Under the pieces are notes generated by a model that saw nothing but the letters and a program-made list of their open reading frames with translations, was not told the origin of the DNA and searched no databases. This document shows positions 34,086 through 46,881 of a stretch of DNA of 64,000 nt, in pieces (the first letter of the stretch is position 1; every line of letters starts with the position of its first letter). A program made the translations under genes and the position numbers. This DNA comes from Dugong dugon (lineage: Eukaryota > Chordata > Mammalia > Sirenia > Dugongidae): NCBI GenBank assembly GCA_030035585.1, contig CM057464.1, forward strand, positions 75,624,919-75,688,918. Direction: 5' to 3'.

Positions 34086-35350
34086 GTATTTTAGATATGG
34101 GAAACAAAGCACCTTCAGTTCTAAATCTAACATTGGATTTTGTTAAAGAATCTGAAACCTCCTTGGCAGTGAGCACAGAAAGATGCGTGCAGTGACAGGC
34201 TGTGAGATGTCCATACTATTGCTGGGCTCTGCTGTTGGAACAACAAGCTTGCTGAAGAAACTGCATGTAGATTCCACCTTAAACACCACTGATGCATCGA
34301 CCCAGAGAATTTCTAGCAGTCAAATAAGCATGCAGTATGGTTTCTTTTGAAATGTTTGTTTCCCCATGCCAAAATTCTTCTCTGCACAGCTAACTTAACA
34401 AGATAGAGCTCTTACTATAGCAATAAAAACTGTAACTCTTAAGATTAGTCATTGTCCTAATCAATCGTTGGATATTTATTATTACTAGTGACTCCCCATT
34501 ATATTTTTTATCATTAGCATAAGCACATGTTTGGAAAGGTAGACAGTGAAATGATCGATGTTCACAGACATGAGAGCAGAAAAGTCAGCCTAAAATCTGA
34601 TAATTATGTCTAAATAACAAGAAACAGTGTTTTAGCAATAAAATTACAGGGTTATTTGGTTATTTAAAATGTATAAAACAGGAATATGAAAAAAATGACT
34701 CACAATACCTTTTAATTGTAATATTAAACTATTCTACTACAGTCCTGAAAAAGGAGCAAATCTAGTTTTTTGCAATTGCTAAAACAATGAATCAACTTTC
34801 AGAATAATTTTCTGTTGTTGTTTACCAGACATGCCTCTTTTTATTGCCCGAAATATGTTAAATACAGATGTGTAGTATAAAACATCAATGTTTTGAAGGC
34901 ATACTGTATGAGATACATCATATATATCTGGACAAATATATTGCTTCTCTGTTTAGTTTTACTGGTTTATTTTAATTGTATCAGAAGTAAAAGGAATTCA
35001 AAACAAAACCATGGGTTTGATAATCACATAAAAAGAAAAATACCATTTTATAATCAACAAAAGATAAAACATTCTTTGTCAAGAGGCTTTTCACTTGAAG
35101 CCAGGTTGTCACATATGGCCACTCTGCAATGCCAAGCCATACTTCTTCAGTGTACAGGGTTTTGTTTAAAACTTAGAAAAATGGAGGTATACAATAATTA
35201 CAGAGTTCAGTATTGTGGATCCAGGGAACATTCCATAAATGTGGTTTGATCATAACTATGTGGTTGCACAAAGTAAATATTCTTAAAGAAATGACTTATG
35301 TAACATTTGCTACTTTTACTTAAATATAAATAAACTGCATCAAAACATAA
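34086..35350 (+). other. BEND6: Candidate BEND6 terminal non-coding exon (3' UTR)
   Basis: An acceptor-like stretch (ttttttatag) ends at 34085 and would pair with the GTAAGT at 26748. The roughly 1.26 kb that follows contains no repeat I recognise, unlike both flanks, has no convincing reading frame, and ends in an AATAAA at 35329-35334. Other AATAAA motifs lie near 34423 and 34641. Assignment as the 3' UTR is inferred from spacing and signals only. Confidence 0.42.
35329..35334 (+). terminator. BEND6: Candidate polyadenylation signal AATAAA for BEND6
   Basis: AATAAA lies at the end of the repeat-free block 34086-35350, with cleavage expected about 15-25 bases downstream. It is plausible only if the terminal-exon call is right. 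Confidence 0.35.
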
Positions 35351-35590
35351 AAGGTTTGCTTTTTTGGTTTTGTTTTGTTTTTATTAATGTGTAAAATTCA
35401 GGGGAAAAGAATCTTTTCTAAGTTAATGGCTTCTTTACCAACACATTGAGGCATTACTATTATAACTTGACTATATAGCTCTGCCTTGTTTATCTTGTAA
35501 AAAGTCATACTGTATAGGACAATATACAGGAAGGTAAATAGATTTAATATTTTTATCAGACAAAGTATAATGAGATTAAGATGTATGGTA

Positions 35591-35632
35591 TTTCCTTTTA
35601 GAAACAACTAATTTCCTTTTAGAAACAACTAA
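35591..35632. repeat. 21-base tandem duplication
   Basis: The 21-base unit, beginning tttccttttag and ending aaacaactaa, is present twice without a gap. Confidence 0.9.
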
Positions 35633-35647
35633 TATAAGTTATGCCTA

Positions 35648-35861
35648 AACCAAAAAACCAAACCCACTGCCATCTAGTCGATTGAAAGGAGGCCTGGTGG
35701 TATCGTGGTTAAAGCACTCAGCTGCTAACCAAAAGGTTGGTGGTTCAGACCCACCAGTTGCTGTGCAGGAAGAAGATGGGGCAGTCTACTTCGGTAAAGA
35801 TTACAGCCTTGGAAACCCTATGGGAGAGTCCTACTCTGGCCTTTAGGGTCTCTGTGAGATA
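35648..35861 (-). repeat. Afrotherian SINE with inverted 5' part
   Basis: 35648-35684 is the SINE tail in minus orientation. 35685-35861 is the rest of the SINE in plus orientation (aggcctggtggtatcgtggt... to ...gggtctctgtgagat). The 12-base duplication aagttatgccta (35636-35647 and 35862-35873) encloses both, so this was one insertion event. Confidence 0.85.
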
Positions 35862-35914
35862 AAGTTATGCCTACTAAATGTAAAGAAATTGCCTTTGCAA
35901 AATATAACTATATC

Positions 35915-37464
35915 TGAGTGACATCAGCAAAAATGACAGAGTAGGAAGCTCCAGGGTCCATCCCTTCCCAGAAATACTGAAACACCTGACAAAAATTGTC
36001 AGAATCAACCTTACCAAAACTCTGGAAAATAATCAAAGATTTAGAGCAACCAAGCAAATGCTGAACAAGGAGAAAGGCCACAGAAACACTAAGGAGAGTT
36101 TTGTGGCATTTTAAATTAGCCTTGCCCCACCCACCTCTCTTGAGGAAGACAGCCCATGCTCCCAGTGTGAGGTACCTGGTTTCAGAGGAAGCAGAGTAGA
36201 CCTTGTTCCCAAGGAATTGTGTTTGTCTATTTTGACCTGATTGTGGTTTCCAGAAGGACCGATGCAAGGGCCTTCCCTTTGTTTTGCCTAGCTCAGAATT
36301 CTATCAGGAAATGCTGCCAGGAGCAAGCTACTCAGAGAATGTTGCTTCAAAACATTGAAAGATAAATGAACAAGCTGCTGCCACCTGGAAAAAAGTAACA
36401 GCTGGGGCAAAATAAAGATATGCCAAAAGCCTAAGAGGAAAAGCTGGGGCATGAACTTTTGGGGGGGACTAGAGAATTTGAAAACATTCCTCTTCTTCTA
36501 CATCAGAGAATCTAGAGGGCCACACATACGTCCAGGGCAGGACTCATACTCGGAAAAGACCTGAGATGGCCATAAGCTTTAACCTGTCTGGTCTTTAGAC
36601 TGTTATGAGTTTAAGCTGTTTAAGTAACCACTAAGAAAATAACTAAAAGATATACCAAAAGGGAAATGACAAAGGAATGAAAATAATATTTAAAAAAAAC
36701 ACGCACACACACAAAAGAATGCAGTAATGGAGGAACTGGGGGAAAAAAGATATGACATACAGGAAAAAAAAAAAATCAAAATGGCAGAAGTAAGCCCTTC
36801 CTTGTCAGTAGATTAAATGTAATTGGATTAAACTCTCCAATTAAAAGGCAGAGAATGCATTTAAAAAATCCAACTATATGCTGTCTACATACAAGACACT
36901 AACTTTGGATCCAAGACACAAAGAAGTAGAAAGTAAAAGAATAGAAAGAGACACTGCATGTAAACAGTGAACCAAAAGAGAGCCGAGAAACTACACTAAT
37001 ATCAGACCAAATACATTTTAAATAAAAAATTGTTAGAAGAGACAAAGAATATTATATATTGATGAAAAGATCAATACATCAGTAAGATATAATAATTATA
37101 TACACATCTAACAACAGAGCCCCAAATATATAAAGAAAAAATTGACAGAATTAAAGGAAGAAATAGTTCCATAACAATAATTGGAGAATTCAATAACGCA
37201 CTTTAAATAATAGGTAGAACAACTAGACAGAAGACCAAGAAGGAAACAGAGGACTTGAACAACACTATAAATCAGTTAGAGCTAACAGACGTATATAGAG
37301 CATTCCACCCAACAAGAACAAAATATACAGTCTTCTTACATCCACATGGAAGAGTCTCTAGAATACACCATTTATTAGGTCGCAAAATAAGTCTCAATAA
37401 ATTTAAAAGATTGAAATCAAACAAAGTATCTTCTCAAACCACAGTGCAATAAAACTAGATATCA
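35915..37464 (+). mobile_element. Older L1, 5' part (split by a younger L1)
   Basis: It starts with an L1-like leader (tgacatcagcaaaaatgac). ORF1 appears missing, and from about 36780 the endonuclease part of ORF2 is readable in fragments up to atatca at 37464. It resumes at 44900. Confidence 0.75.
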
Positions 37465-38696
37465 GGAGGTAGAGCTAAGATGGCAGAGTAGTCAGGTGCT
37501 TCCTGTGGTCCCTCTTACAACAAAGACCAAAAAACACAAGTGAATCGATTATATATGACAATGTAGGAGCCCTGAACATCAAAGACAAAGTTGAGGAATC
37601 AGAATGAGTGGCAGGAGGAGGGAGAGATTGTTCAGAAGCAGCGAGGAGTTGGCAGACCTGACTTGACAGGAACCAGCACACTGCAGGCTGGATCGGCTGA
37701 CGTGCACGGTGAGGCAAGCAATAGCACTCAGGACATGTTTTCCACATCAAAAGAGACCGAGCAGTGGAAAGTCTACTCAAGCCTCCAGAACCAGTGAAAA
37801 TTGGTGCTCAACCTGCAAAGATGTGTCTAACATACCACAAGGACCAAAAAACACCCCCTTTGGGAAGAAACTCCCTCCCATTTACCTGCCACCTCCCCGC
37901 TCTGCACTGGGTCCCAGGCGGGCTTCAGTGATTGCTGCATCCCCTGGGCCAGAGGTAGACCCATCACATGCCCTGAGCCATTTTCCTAACTTTGGAGAGG
38001 GAACAAATTAACAAACAGAAATAAATAATCTGCAATTTCCCCAGAGCCAAGAATTCAGGGCATGCACAGCCCCTTTGCCTAGGCACAGGCATAACGGGTC
38101 CACAGACTTTAAATGTCCTTCACCCCTGCATAGACCTGTGTGGGCCCATTTCAACAGTAGGCCCTCGTTAGCACAGTACAACAAGTATATATCTGAAGCC
38201 TATTTTCAACTGTATCAGCTGTAAGGTGGAGTGGCAGATTCATGACATTTGACACTGCTCTACTCATTAAGCAGAGTCCTCACCTACCCATATCAGGGGT
38301 CTGAGGACTGGTGGTTCCAACCACACCACCTAGCCACCTGCAACAGGGATCCAAGAATAAGTGGTGCCTCCCAGTACTTACAGCCAACAGCATTGGGTGC
38401 CCATAGTCTGGCTGCAAAACACACCCACCTACACACTCTAGGGAAGAGGGACATGCTTTCCTCCCAGATGCTCAGGGGCAGCAGTCAACCCCTTGCCTTG
38501 CTCAGCACATGACCCCCTCCTGCAGCCAGATACATGTGCCTACTCCAATCCCCCCTGCCCGTCCAGGACTGTAGGTGAGAGCCTGCACCACACACTTGGT
38601 GACTGACGACCTGGACACCTGAGCTGAATCCATAAAAGAAAAGTAAACAGACTCCTGGGCTCACATACCTAGTAACAGCTCTAACCACTTTGTCTC

Positions 38697-39840
38697 ATGA
38701 CAAGACGTAAGAGCTTCAAAGGTGCCAATAATCAAACTAGCTCACATGAGCAGTCTATTTGGGCATATCAAAACAGAAGCAAGGACACAGTAAGCAAACA
38801 TAAAATAAATAAATATAATAACTTATTGATGGCTCAGAGACAGCAGTCAATATCAAATCACATAAAAAGGCAGACCATGATGGCTTCAGCAAGCTCCCAA
38901 AACAAAGAATCAAGAAATTTTCTGGAGGAAAAGAACTTAGAATTACCAGACGTAGAATTCAAAAGATTAATATACAGAGCTCTTCAAGAGATCAAGAAGG
39001 AGATCATGCAAAACTTAGAACATGCCAAGGAAAACACAGACAAAGCAATAGAGAAATTTAAGAAGATTATAGAAGAGCATAATGATAAATTCAACAGGCT
39101 ACAAGAATCCACAGAAAGACAGCAAACAGAATCCAGAAGATTAACAATGAAATTTCAGATTTACACAACTCAATAGAAAGTCACTGGAGCAGAACTGAGG
39201 AAATGGAAGTCAGAATTAGTGAGATTGAAGATACAGCACTTTATACCAACTTATTTGAGGAAAAATCAGATAAAAGAATTTTAAAAAATAAATAACCCTA
39301 AGAATTATGTGGGACTCTATCAAGAGGAATAACCTATGAGTGATTGGAGTACCAGAACAGGAGGGGATAACAGAAAATACAGAAAGAATTGTTGAAGACT
39401 TGTTGGCAGAAAACTTCCCTGATACCGTGAAAAAGGAGAAGATATCTATCCAAGAAGTTCATTGATCCCCACATAAGGTAGATCCCAAAAGAAAGTCCCC
39501 AAGACATATTATAATCAAACTTGTCAAAACCAAAGACAAAGAGAGAATTTTAAGAGTATCTAGGCATAAACGAAAAGTCATCTACAAAGGAGAGTCAATA
39601 AGAATAAGCTGTGACTACTCAGCACAAACCATGCAGGCAGGAAGGCAATGGGATGACATACATCAAGCCTTGAAGGAAAAAAACTGCCAACAAAGAATTA
39701 TATATCCAACAAAACTGTCTCTCAAATATGATGGCGAAATTAGGGCATTTCCAGATAAACAGAAGTTTAATAAATTTGTAAAAACCAAACCAAAATTACA
39801 AGAAATATTAAAGGGAGTTCTCCAGTTAAAAAATCAATAA
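38697..39840 (+). pseudogene. L1 ORF1 (RNA-binding chaperone), broken
   Basis: A coiled-coil-rich part is readable at 38697-39176 (…FKRLIYRALQEIKKEIMQN). It is followed by a frame change, stops around 39180-39330, and the C-terminal domain at 39631-39840 (AGRQWDDIHQALKEKN... KGVLQLKNQ). Normally this RNA-binding protein coats the L1 RNA. Confidence 0.75.
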
Positions 39841-40280
39841 CATCAGATAACAACCCAAGACGGATACAGGACAGAGCAACCAGATATCAACCCAGATAGG
39901 GAGGCCACAAATAAATCAAAGTTAAAACACTGAAAACAGGGAAACAGAGATGTCAATATGTAAAAGACGACAACATTAAAACAAAAAAGAGGGACTAAAT
40001 AATGTAGTCATAGATCTTTCGTATGAAGAGGAAGTCAAGGCAATATCAAGTAATAAAAGATTGGTTTAAACTTAAAAAAATAGGGGTAAATATTAAGGTA
40101 ACCACAAAGGAAACTAACAATCCTACACATCAAAATAAAAAACAAGAAAAACATAAAGACTCAGCAAATACAAAATAAACAACAATGAAAAGAAAATACA
40201 TAAAGAAAAACAACTCAGCACAGAAAATTAAGTTGAACAAAGAAAGTGTCAACAACACACACAAAAAAATACATCAAAAT

Positions 40281-43200
40281 GATAGCAATAAACTTATACC
40301 TGTCAATAATTACACTGAATGTAAATGGACTACATGCACCAATAAAGAGACAGAGAGTGGCAGAATGGATCAAAAACACGATCCGTCTATATGCTGCCTA
40401 CAAGAGACACCCCTTAGATTTAAAGACACGAACAAAATAAAACCCAAAGATGGAAAAAATATATTAAGCAAACAACACTCAAAAAAGAGCAAAAGTGGCA
40501 ATATTAATCTCTGACAAAATAGACTTTAAAATCCACCACAAAGGAAAGGGAAGTACACTATATAATGGTTAAAGGCTCAATACCTCAGGAGGACATAACC
40601 ATGATAAATATTTATGCACCCAATGACAGGGATCTGAAATACTTAAAACAAACTCTAACAGCACTGAAAAGAGAAATAGGCAGCTCCACAATAGTAGTAG
40701 GAGACTTCAACACACCACTTTCAGTAAGGGACAGAACATCCAGAAAGAAGCTTAATAAAGACATGGATGATCTAAATGCCACAATCAACCAACTTGATCT
40801 CACAGACATATACAGACACTCCACCTACCACCAGAGAAGTATACTTTCTTTTCCAATGCACATGGAACATTCTCCAGAATAGACCACATATTAAGCCATA
40901 AAGCAAGCCTTAACAGAATTCAAAGCATCAAAATATTACAAAGCAACTTTTCTGACCACAAAGCCGTAAAAGTAGAAATCAGTAACGGAAAAAACAAGAG
41001 AAAAAAATCAAATACATGGAAACTGAACAACACCTTGCTCAAAAACTACTGGGTTATAGAAAAAATTAAGGATGGAATAAAGACATTCACAGAATCAAAT
41101 GAGAATGAAAACATTCCTACCAGAAGCTTTGGGACACAGCAAAAGCAGTGCTCAGAGGTCAATTTATAGCAATAAATGCACACAACCAAAAAGAAGAAAG
41201 CACCAAAATCAAAACATTGACACTACAACTTGAACAAATAGAAAGAGAGCAGCAAAAGCAGCCCTCAGGCTCCAGAAGAAAGCAAATAATAAAAATTAGA
41301 GCAGAATTAAATGAAATAGAAAATAGAAAAACAAAAGAGTCAACAATACCAAAAGCTGGTTCTTTGAAAAGATCAACAAAATCAAAAAACCATTGGCCAA
41401 ACTGACAAAAGAAAAACAGGAGAGGAAGCAAATGACTTGAATAAGAAATGAGATGGGCGATATCACAACAGACCCAACTGAAATTAAAAGGATCGCAACA
41501 GAATACTATGAAAAACTGTACTCTAACAAATCTGAAAACCTAGAGGAAATGGATAAATTTCTAGAAATTCACTACCTACCTAACCTAACACAAACAGAGG
41601 TAGAACAACTAAATAAACTAAATAAAAGAAGAGATTGAAAAGGTAATTTAAAAACTCCCAAGAACAACAAAAAAATCCCTGGCCCAGATGGATTTACTGG
41701 AGAATTCTACAAACTTTCAGAGAAGAGTTAACACCATTACTACTAAAGGTATTTGAGAGCATAGAAAAAGTTGGAATACTCCCAAACTCATTCTATGAAG
41801 CTGGCATAACCCTGTTACCAAAACCAGGTAAAGACACCACAAAAAAGAAAATTACAGACCAATATCCCTCATGAACATAGACACAAAAATCCTCAACAGA
41901 ATTCTAGCCAATAGAATTCAACAATATATCGAAAAAATAATTCACTACGACCAAGTGGGATTCATACCAGGTATGCAGGGATGGTTCAATATTAGAAAAA
42001 CAATCAATGTAATCCATCACATAAATAAAAGACAAGAACTACTTGATCTTACCAATGGATGCAGAAAAGGCATTTGATAAAGTCCAACACCCATTCATGA
42101 TTAAAAACTCTCAGCAAAATAGCAACAGAAGGGAAATTCCTCAAAATAATTAAGGGCATTTATACAAAGCCAACAGCCAACATCATCCTAAATGGAGACA
42201 GTTTGAAAGCATTCCCCTTGAGAACGGGAACCAGACAAGGATGCCCTTTATCACCACTCTCATTCAACATTGTGCTGGAGGTACTAGGCTAGAAAAAGAA
42301 ATAAAGGGCATCCAAATCAGTAAGGAAGAAATCAAAGTATCTCTGTTTGCAGATGATATAATCTTATACACAGAAAACCGCAAAGAATCCTCAGGAAAAC
42401 TACTGGAACCAATAAAAGATTTCAGCAAAGTATCAGGATACAAGATAAACATACGAAAATCAGTTGGATTCCTCTACACCAACAAAGAGAACTTCCAAGA
42501 GGAAATCACCAAATCTATACCATTTACAATAGCCCCCAAGAAGATAAAATACTTAGGAATAAATCTAACCAGAGACGTAAAAGACCTATACAAAGAAAAC
42601 TACAAGACACTACCGCAAGAAATCAAAAGAGACCTGCATAAGTAGAAAACATACCTTGCTCATGGATAGGAAGACTCAACATTGTGAAAATGTCAATTCT
42701 ACCCAAAGCAATCTGCACATACAATGCAATCTGGATCCAAATTCCACTGACATTTTTTAATGAGATGGAGAAACAAATCACCAATTTCATATGGAAAGGG
42801 AAGAGGCCCCAGATAAGTAAAACATTACTGAAGAAGAAAAACGAAGTGGGAAGCCTCACACTATGTGATTTTAGAACCTATTATGTGGCCATGGTAGTCA
42901 AAACAGCCTGCTACTGGTACTACAATAGATACATAGACCAATGCAACAGAATCAAGAATCCAGACATAAATCCATCCACCTATGCGCAGCCGATATTTGA
43001 CAAAGGCCCAAAGTTCATTAAATGGGGGAAAAGACAGTCTCTTTAACAAATGGTGCTGGCATAACTGGATATCCATCTGCAAAAAAATGAAACAAGACCC
43101 ATACCTCACACCATGCACAAAAACTAACTCAAAATGGATCACACAATAAAATACGAAATCTAAAATGATAAAGGTCATGGAAGAAAAAATAGGGACAACA

Positions 43201-44071
43201 CTAGAAGCCCTAATACATGGCATAAACAGAATACAAAACATTACTAATGCACAAACACCAGAAGAGAAACTAGATAACTGGGAGTTCCTAAAAACCAAAC
43301 ACTTATGCTCATCAAAAGACTTCACCAAAAGAGTGAAAAGACAACCTACAGACTGGGAAAAAATTTTTGCCTACGACATATCTGATCAGGGTCTAATTGC
43401 TAAAATCTACAAGATACTGCAAAACCTCAACAAGAAAAAGACAAATAACCCAATTAAAAAAATGGGTAAAGGATATGAACAGACACTTCACCAAAGAAGA
43501 CATTCAGGCGACTAACAGATACATGAGGAAATGCTCACGATCATTAGCCATTAGAAAAACACAAATCAAAACTACAATGAGATATCATCTCACCCCAGCA
43601 AGGCTAGCATTAATCAAAAAAACACAAAATAATAAATGCTGGAGAGGTTGTGGAGAGACTGGAATATGTATACTCTGCTGGTGGGAATGTAAAATGGTAC
43701 AACCACTTTGGAAATCGATTTGGTGCTTCCTTAAAAAGCTAGAAATAGAAGTACCATACCATCCAGCAGTCCTGCTCCTTGGAATATATCCTAGAAAAAC
43801 AAGAGCCATCACACAAATAGATACATGCACACTCATGTTCATTGCAGCACTTTTCACAATAGCAAAAAGATGGAAACAACCTACGTGCCTATCAACAGAC
43901 GAATGGATAAACAAATTATGGTATATTCACACCATAGAATACTACACAACGATAAAGAACAACAATGAATCTGTGAAACATCTTACAATGTGGAGGAATC
44001 TGGAAGGTATTATGCTGAATGAATTTAGTCAGTCGCAAAGGGACAAATATTTTATGAAATCACTACTATAA
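40281..44071 (+). pseudogene. L1 ORF2 (endonuclease and reverse transcriptase), broken
   Basis: The start LSIITLNVNGLHAPIKRQR near 40298 is the endonuclease N-terminus and GDFNTPLS near 40700 is a catalytic motif. The reverse-transcriptase catalytic box FADD in [16 protein letters not shown] near 42340 is intact. The C-terminal region ends at 44071. Frame changes near 40440, 40870, 41100, 41640, 42080, 42650 and 43050 make it non-functional. Confidence 0.82.
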
Positions 44072-44899
44072 GAACTCAAGAAAAGGTTTAAATACAGAAG
44101 AAAACAATCTTTGACAGTTATGAGGGTGAGGAAGGAGGCAGTGGGGTATTCACTAACTAGAAAGTAGACAAGAATTATCTCAGGTGAAGGGAAGGACAAC
44201 ACACACTACAGGGGAAGTCAGCACAGCTGGACTAAACCAAAGCTAAGAAGTTTCCTGAATACAATCAAACACTTCGAGGGACAGAGTAGCAGAGGCAGGT
44301 GTCTGGGGACCATGGTTTCAGGGGACATCTAGGTCAATTGGCATAACAAAGTTTCTTAAGAAAATGTTCTGTATCCCACTTTGGTGAGTGGTGTCTGGGG
44401 TCTTAAAAGCTAGTGAGCGGCTATCTAAGATGCATCAATTGGTCCTAACCCACCTGGAGCAAAGGAGAATGAAGAACACCCAAGACACAAGGAAAATGTT
44501 AGCCCAAGAGTCAAAAGGGCCATACAAACCAGAGACTCCATCAGACTGGAGGAACCCAGGACGACATGGCCCTCATATTCTCTGTTAATCCAGAATTAAA
44601 ACCATTCTCGAAGCCAACTCTTCAGACTAAGATTAGACTGGACTATAAGACATAAAATGACACTCATTCTTAGTTCAAGTAGTTCATGAGACTAAATGGG
44701 CAGCTCCTGCTGGAGGCAAGATAAGAAGGCAGAAAGGGACAGGAGCTGGTTGAATGGACATGGGAAATCCAGGGTGGAAAGGAGGAGGGTGCTGTCACAG
44801 TATAGAGAGAGCAACTAGTGTCAAATAATAATATGTGTATAAATTTTTGTATGAGAAACTAACTTGAGCTGTAAACTTTCATTTAAAGCACTATCAAAA

Positions 44900-46508
44900 G
44901 AAGATAAATATCAATGACAGAAAGAATTCTGGAAATTTATAAATATGTGCAAATAAAACAACACATGCTTAAAGAACCAATGGATCAAAAAAGAAATAAC
45001 TAGGAAAATTATAAAATATTCTGAGACAAATGAAAACAGAAACACAACGTACCAAAACTCATGGTATGCAGAGAAAGCTGTGCTCAGAGGGAACTCAGAG
45101 GGAAATTTAAGCTGTAAACATCTAAATTTAAAAAGAAGAAAGATCTCAAATCAATAACCTAAACTTCTTCTACCTTAAGGAAATAGAAAAAGAAGAGCAA
45201 ACTAAACCCAAAGGTAACAGAAGGAAGGAAATAATAAAGATTACAGCAGAGATAAACAAAATAAAGAATAGAAAAACAATAGGGGAAACCAACAAAACCA
45301 AAAGTTGGTTCTTTGAAAAGAATAACAACATTGACAAATCTTTAGCTAGATAGACAAAGAAAAAAGAAAGAAGACTCAAATTATCAAAATCAAAAATGAC
45401 AGTGGGGACATTACTACCAACCTTATAGAAATAAAATATTATAACAGAATACTATGAACTATTTTACTCCAACAACTTAGACATTCTAGATGAAATGGAC
45501 AAATTCCTAGAAACACACACAGTACAAAAATTGACTCAAGAAGAAATAGATAATCTGAATAGACCTACAACAAGTGACAAGATTGATTCAGTAATCCAAA
45601 AGTTCCCAACAAAGAAAAGTGTGGGACCATACGGCTTCACTGGTGAATTTTACCAAACATTTAAATAATAATTAGCACCAATCCTTCTCAAGTTCTTCCA
45701 ACAAATAGAAGAGGTGTGAACAGTTCATAACTCATTCTATGAGGCCAGCATTACTCTGATACCAAAGCAAGACCAAAACATCAAAAGAAAACTACAGACC
45801 AATATTCCTTATGAATATAAATGCAAAAATCCTCTACAAAATACTAGCAAACTGAATCCAGCAGCATGACCAAGTGGGACTTATCCCAGGAATTCAAGCA
45901 TAGTTCACCATATGAAAAGCAATTGATATACTACACTACAGTAACAGAATGAAGGAAACAAATCCACATGATTATCTCAGCTGATGAGAAAAAGCATTTG
46001 ACAAAATCCAACAACTGTTTATGATATTAAAAAAAAAAACACTTAATAAACCAGGAATAGAAAGGATCGTCCTCAACATAATAAAGTGGATCCATGAAAA
46101 ATCCACAGCTAACATCATATTTAGTGGTAAAAGACTGAAAATTTTCCCCCTAAGATCAGGAACAAGATAAGGAATCCTGCTTTTGTCACTTCCAATCAAT
46201 ATTATACTGAAAGTTCTAACCAGAGCAATCAGACAAGACAAAGAAATAGAAGAATTTCAAATCAGAAAGGAAGAATGAAAACTATCTCTATGCATAGATG
46301 ACATGATCTTATATGTAGAAAAATCCTGAAGAACTCACATAAAAACTGTTAGAGCTAATAAATTAATTCAGCAAAACAGCAGGATACAAGATCAACATGT
46401 AAAAATTGGTTGTATTTCTGTACACTAATAATGACCAATCTGAAAATGGAAAATAATTCCATTTGTAATAACATCAAAAAAAATTAAAATACATAAGAAT
46501 AGCTTAAC
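44900..46508 (+). mobile_element. Older L1, right part
   Basis: It continues the interrupted older L1 (aatatcaatgacagaaagaa... through connector and reverse-transcriptase remnants such as KSVGPYGFTGEFY near 45620). It stops at about 46508 where an LTR fragment starts. It has many stops. Confidence 0.75.
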
Positions 46509-46881
46509 CTAGGAAGGCTTTCACTCTCTATCAGCCTTCTCATCAATGTTCCCCCAGACTAGGAGTTTCTTTGCATAGGGACTCCGGGTTCAAAGGAGGT
46601 GCTCAGCTCCCTGCACTGCTTTCTTGGTGGTGTGAGGTCCCCCCCACCACTTCCCTTTCGTTTTTATCTCTTGAGAGATAGAAGGTGATGCAGGGCACAT
46701 AGCAGGGAAACTCCTTTTACATTGCATTAGGGATGTGACCTGGATAAGGGTGTTACAACCCCACCCTAATCCTCTTTAACATAAAATTATGATCACAAAG
46801 TGGAGGACAACCACACAATACTGGGAATCATGGCCTAACCAAGTTGACACATATTTTGGGGGGACACAATTCAATCCATGA
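46509..46881 (-). repeat. MaLR-like LTR, truncated copy
   Basis: It is homologous to the right half of the LTR at 52584-53151 (shared ctcttgagagataga.., accctaatcctctttaacat, ttggggggacacaattcaat). It abuts the RTE at 46882, whose own 3' end is missing, so the junction is probably a deletion. Confidence 0.75.

Larger units (their letters stand above)
37465..44899 (+). mobile_element. Near full-length younger L1 (about 7.4 kb), inactive
   Basis: The 5' UTR from ggaggtagagctaagatggc is at 37465-38696. ORF1 pieces are at 38697-39840 and ORF2 at about 40281-44071. The 3' UTR (family A) runs to about 44895, where the poly-A is degraded. The insertion point in the older L1 is marked by agatatca on the left and aaatatca on the right. 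Stops and frameshifts break both ORFs. Confidence 0.85.

Noticed and set aside
34893-35249. 118-codon frame in the candidate BEND6 3' UTR with a hydrophobic start
   Set aside because: It opens at a non-ATG codon and has no family signature. It is more likely chance within an untranslated exon.
42861-43328. 155-codon minus frame
   Set aside because: It is antisense to L1 ORF2, the real coding strand here.
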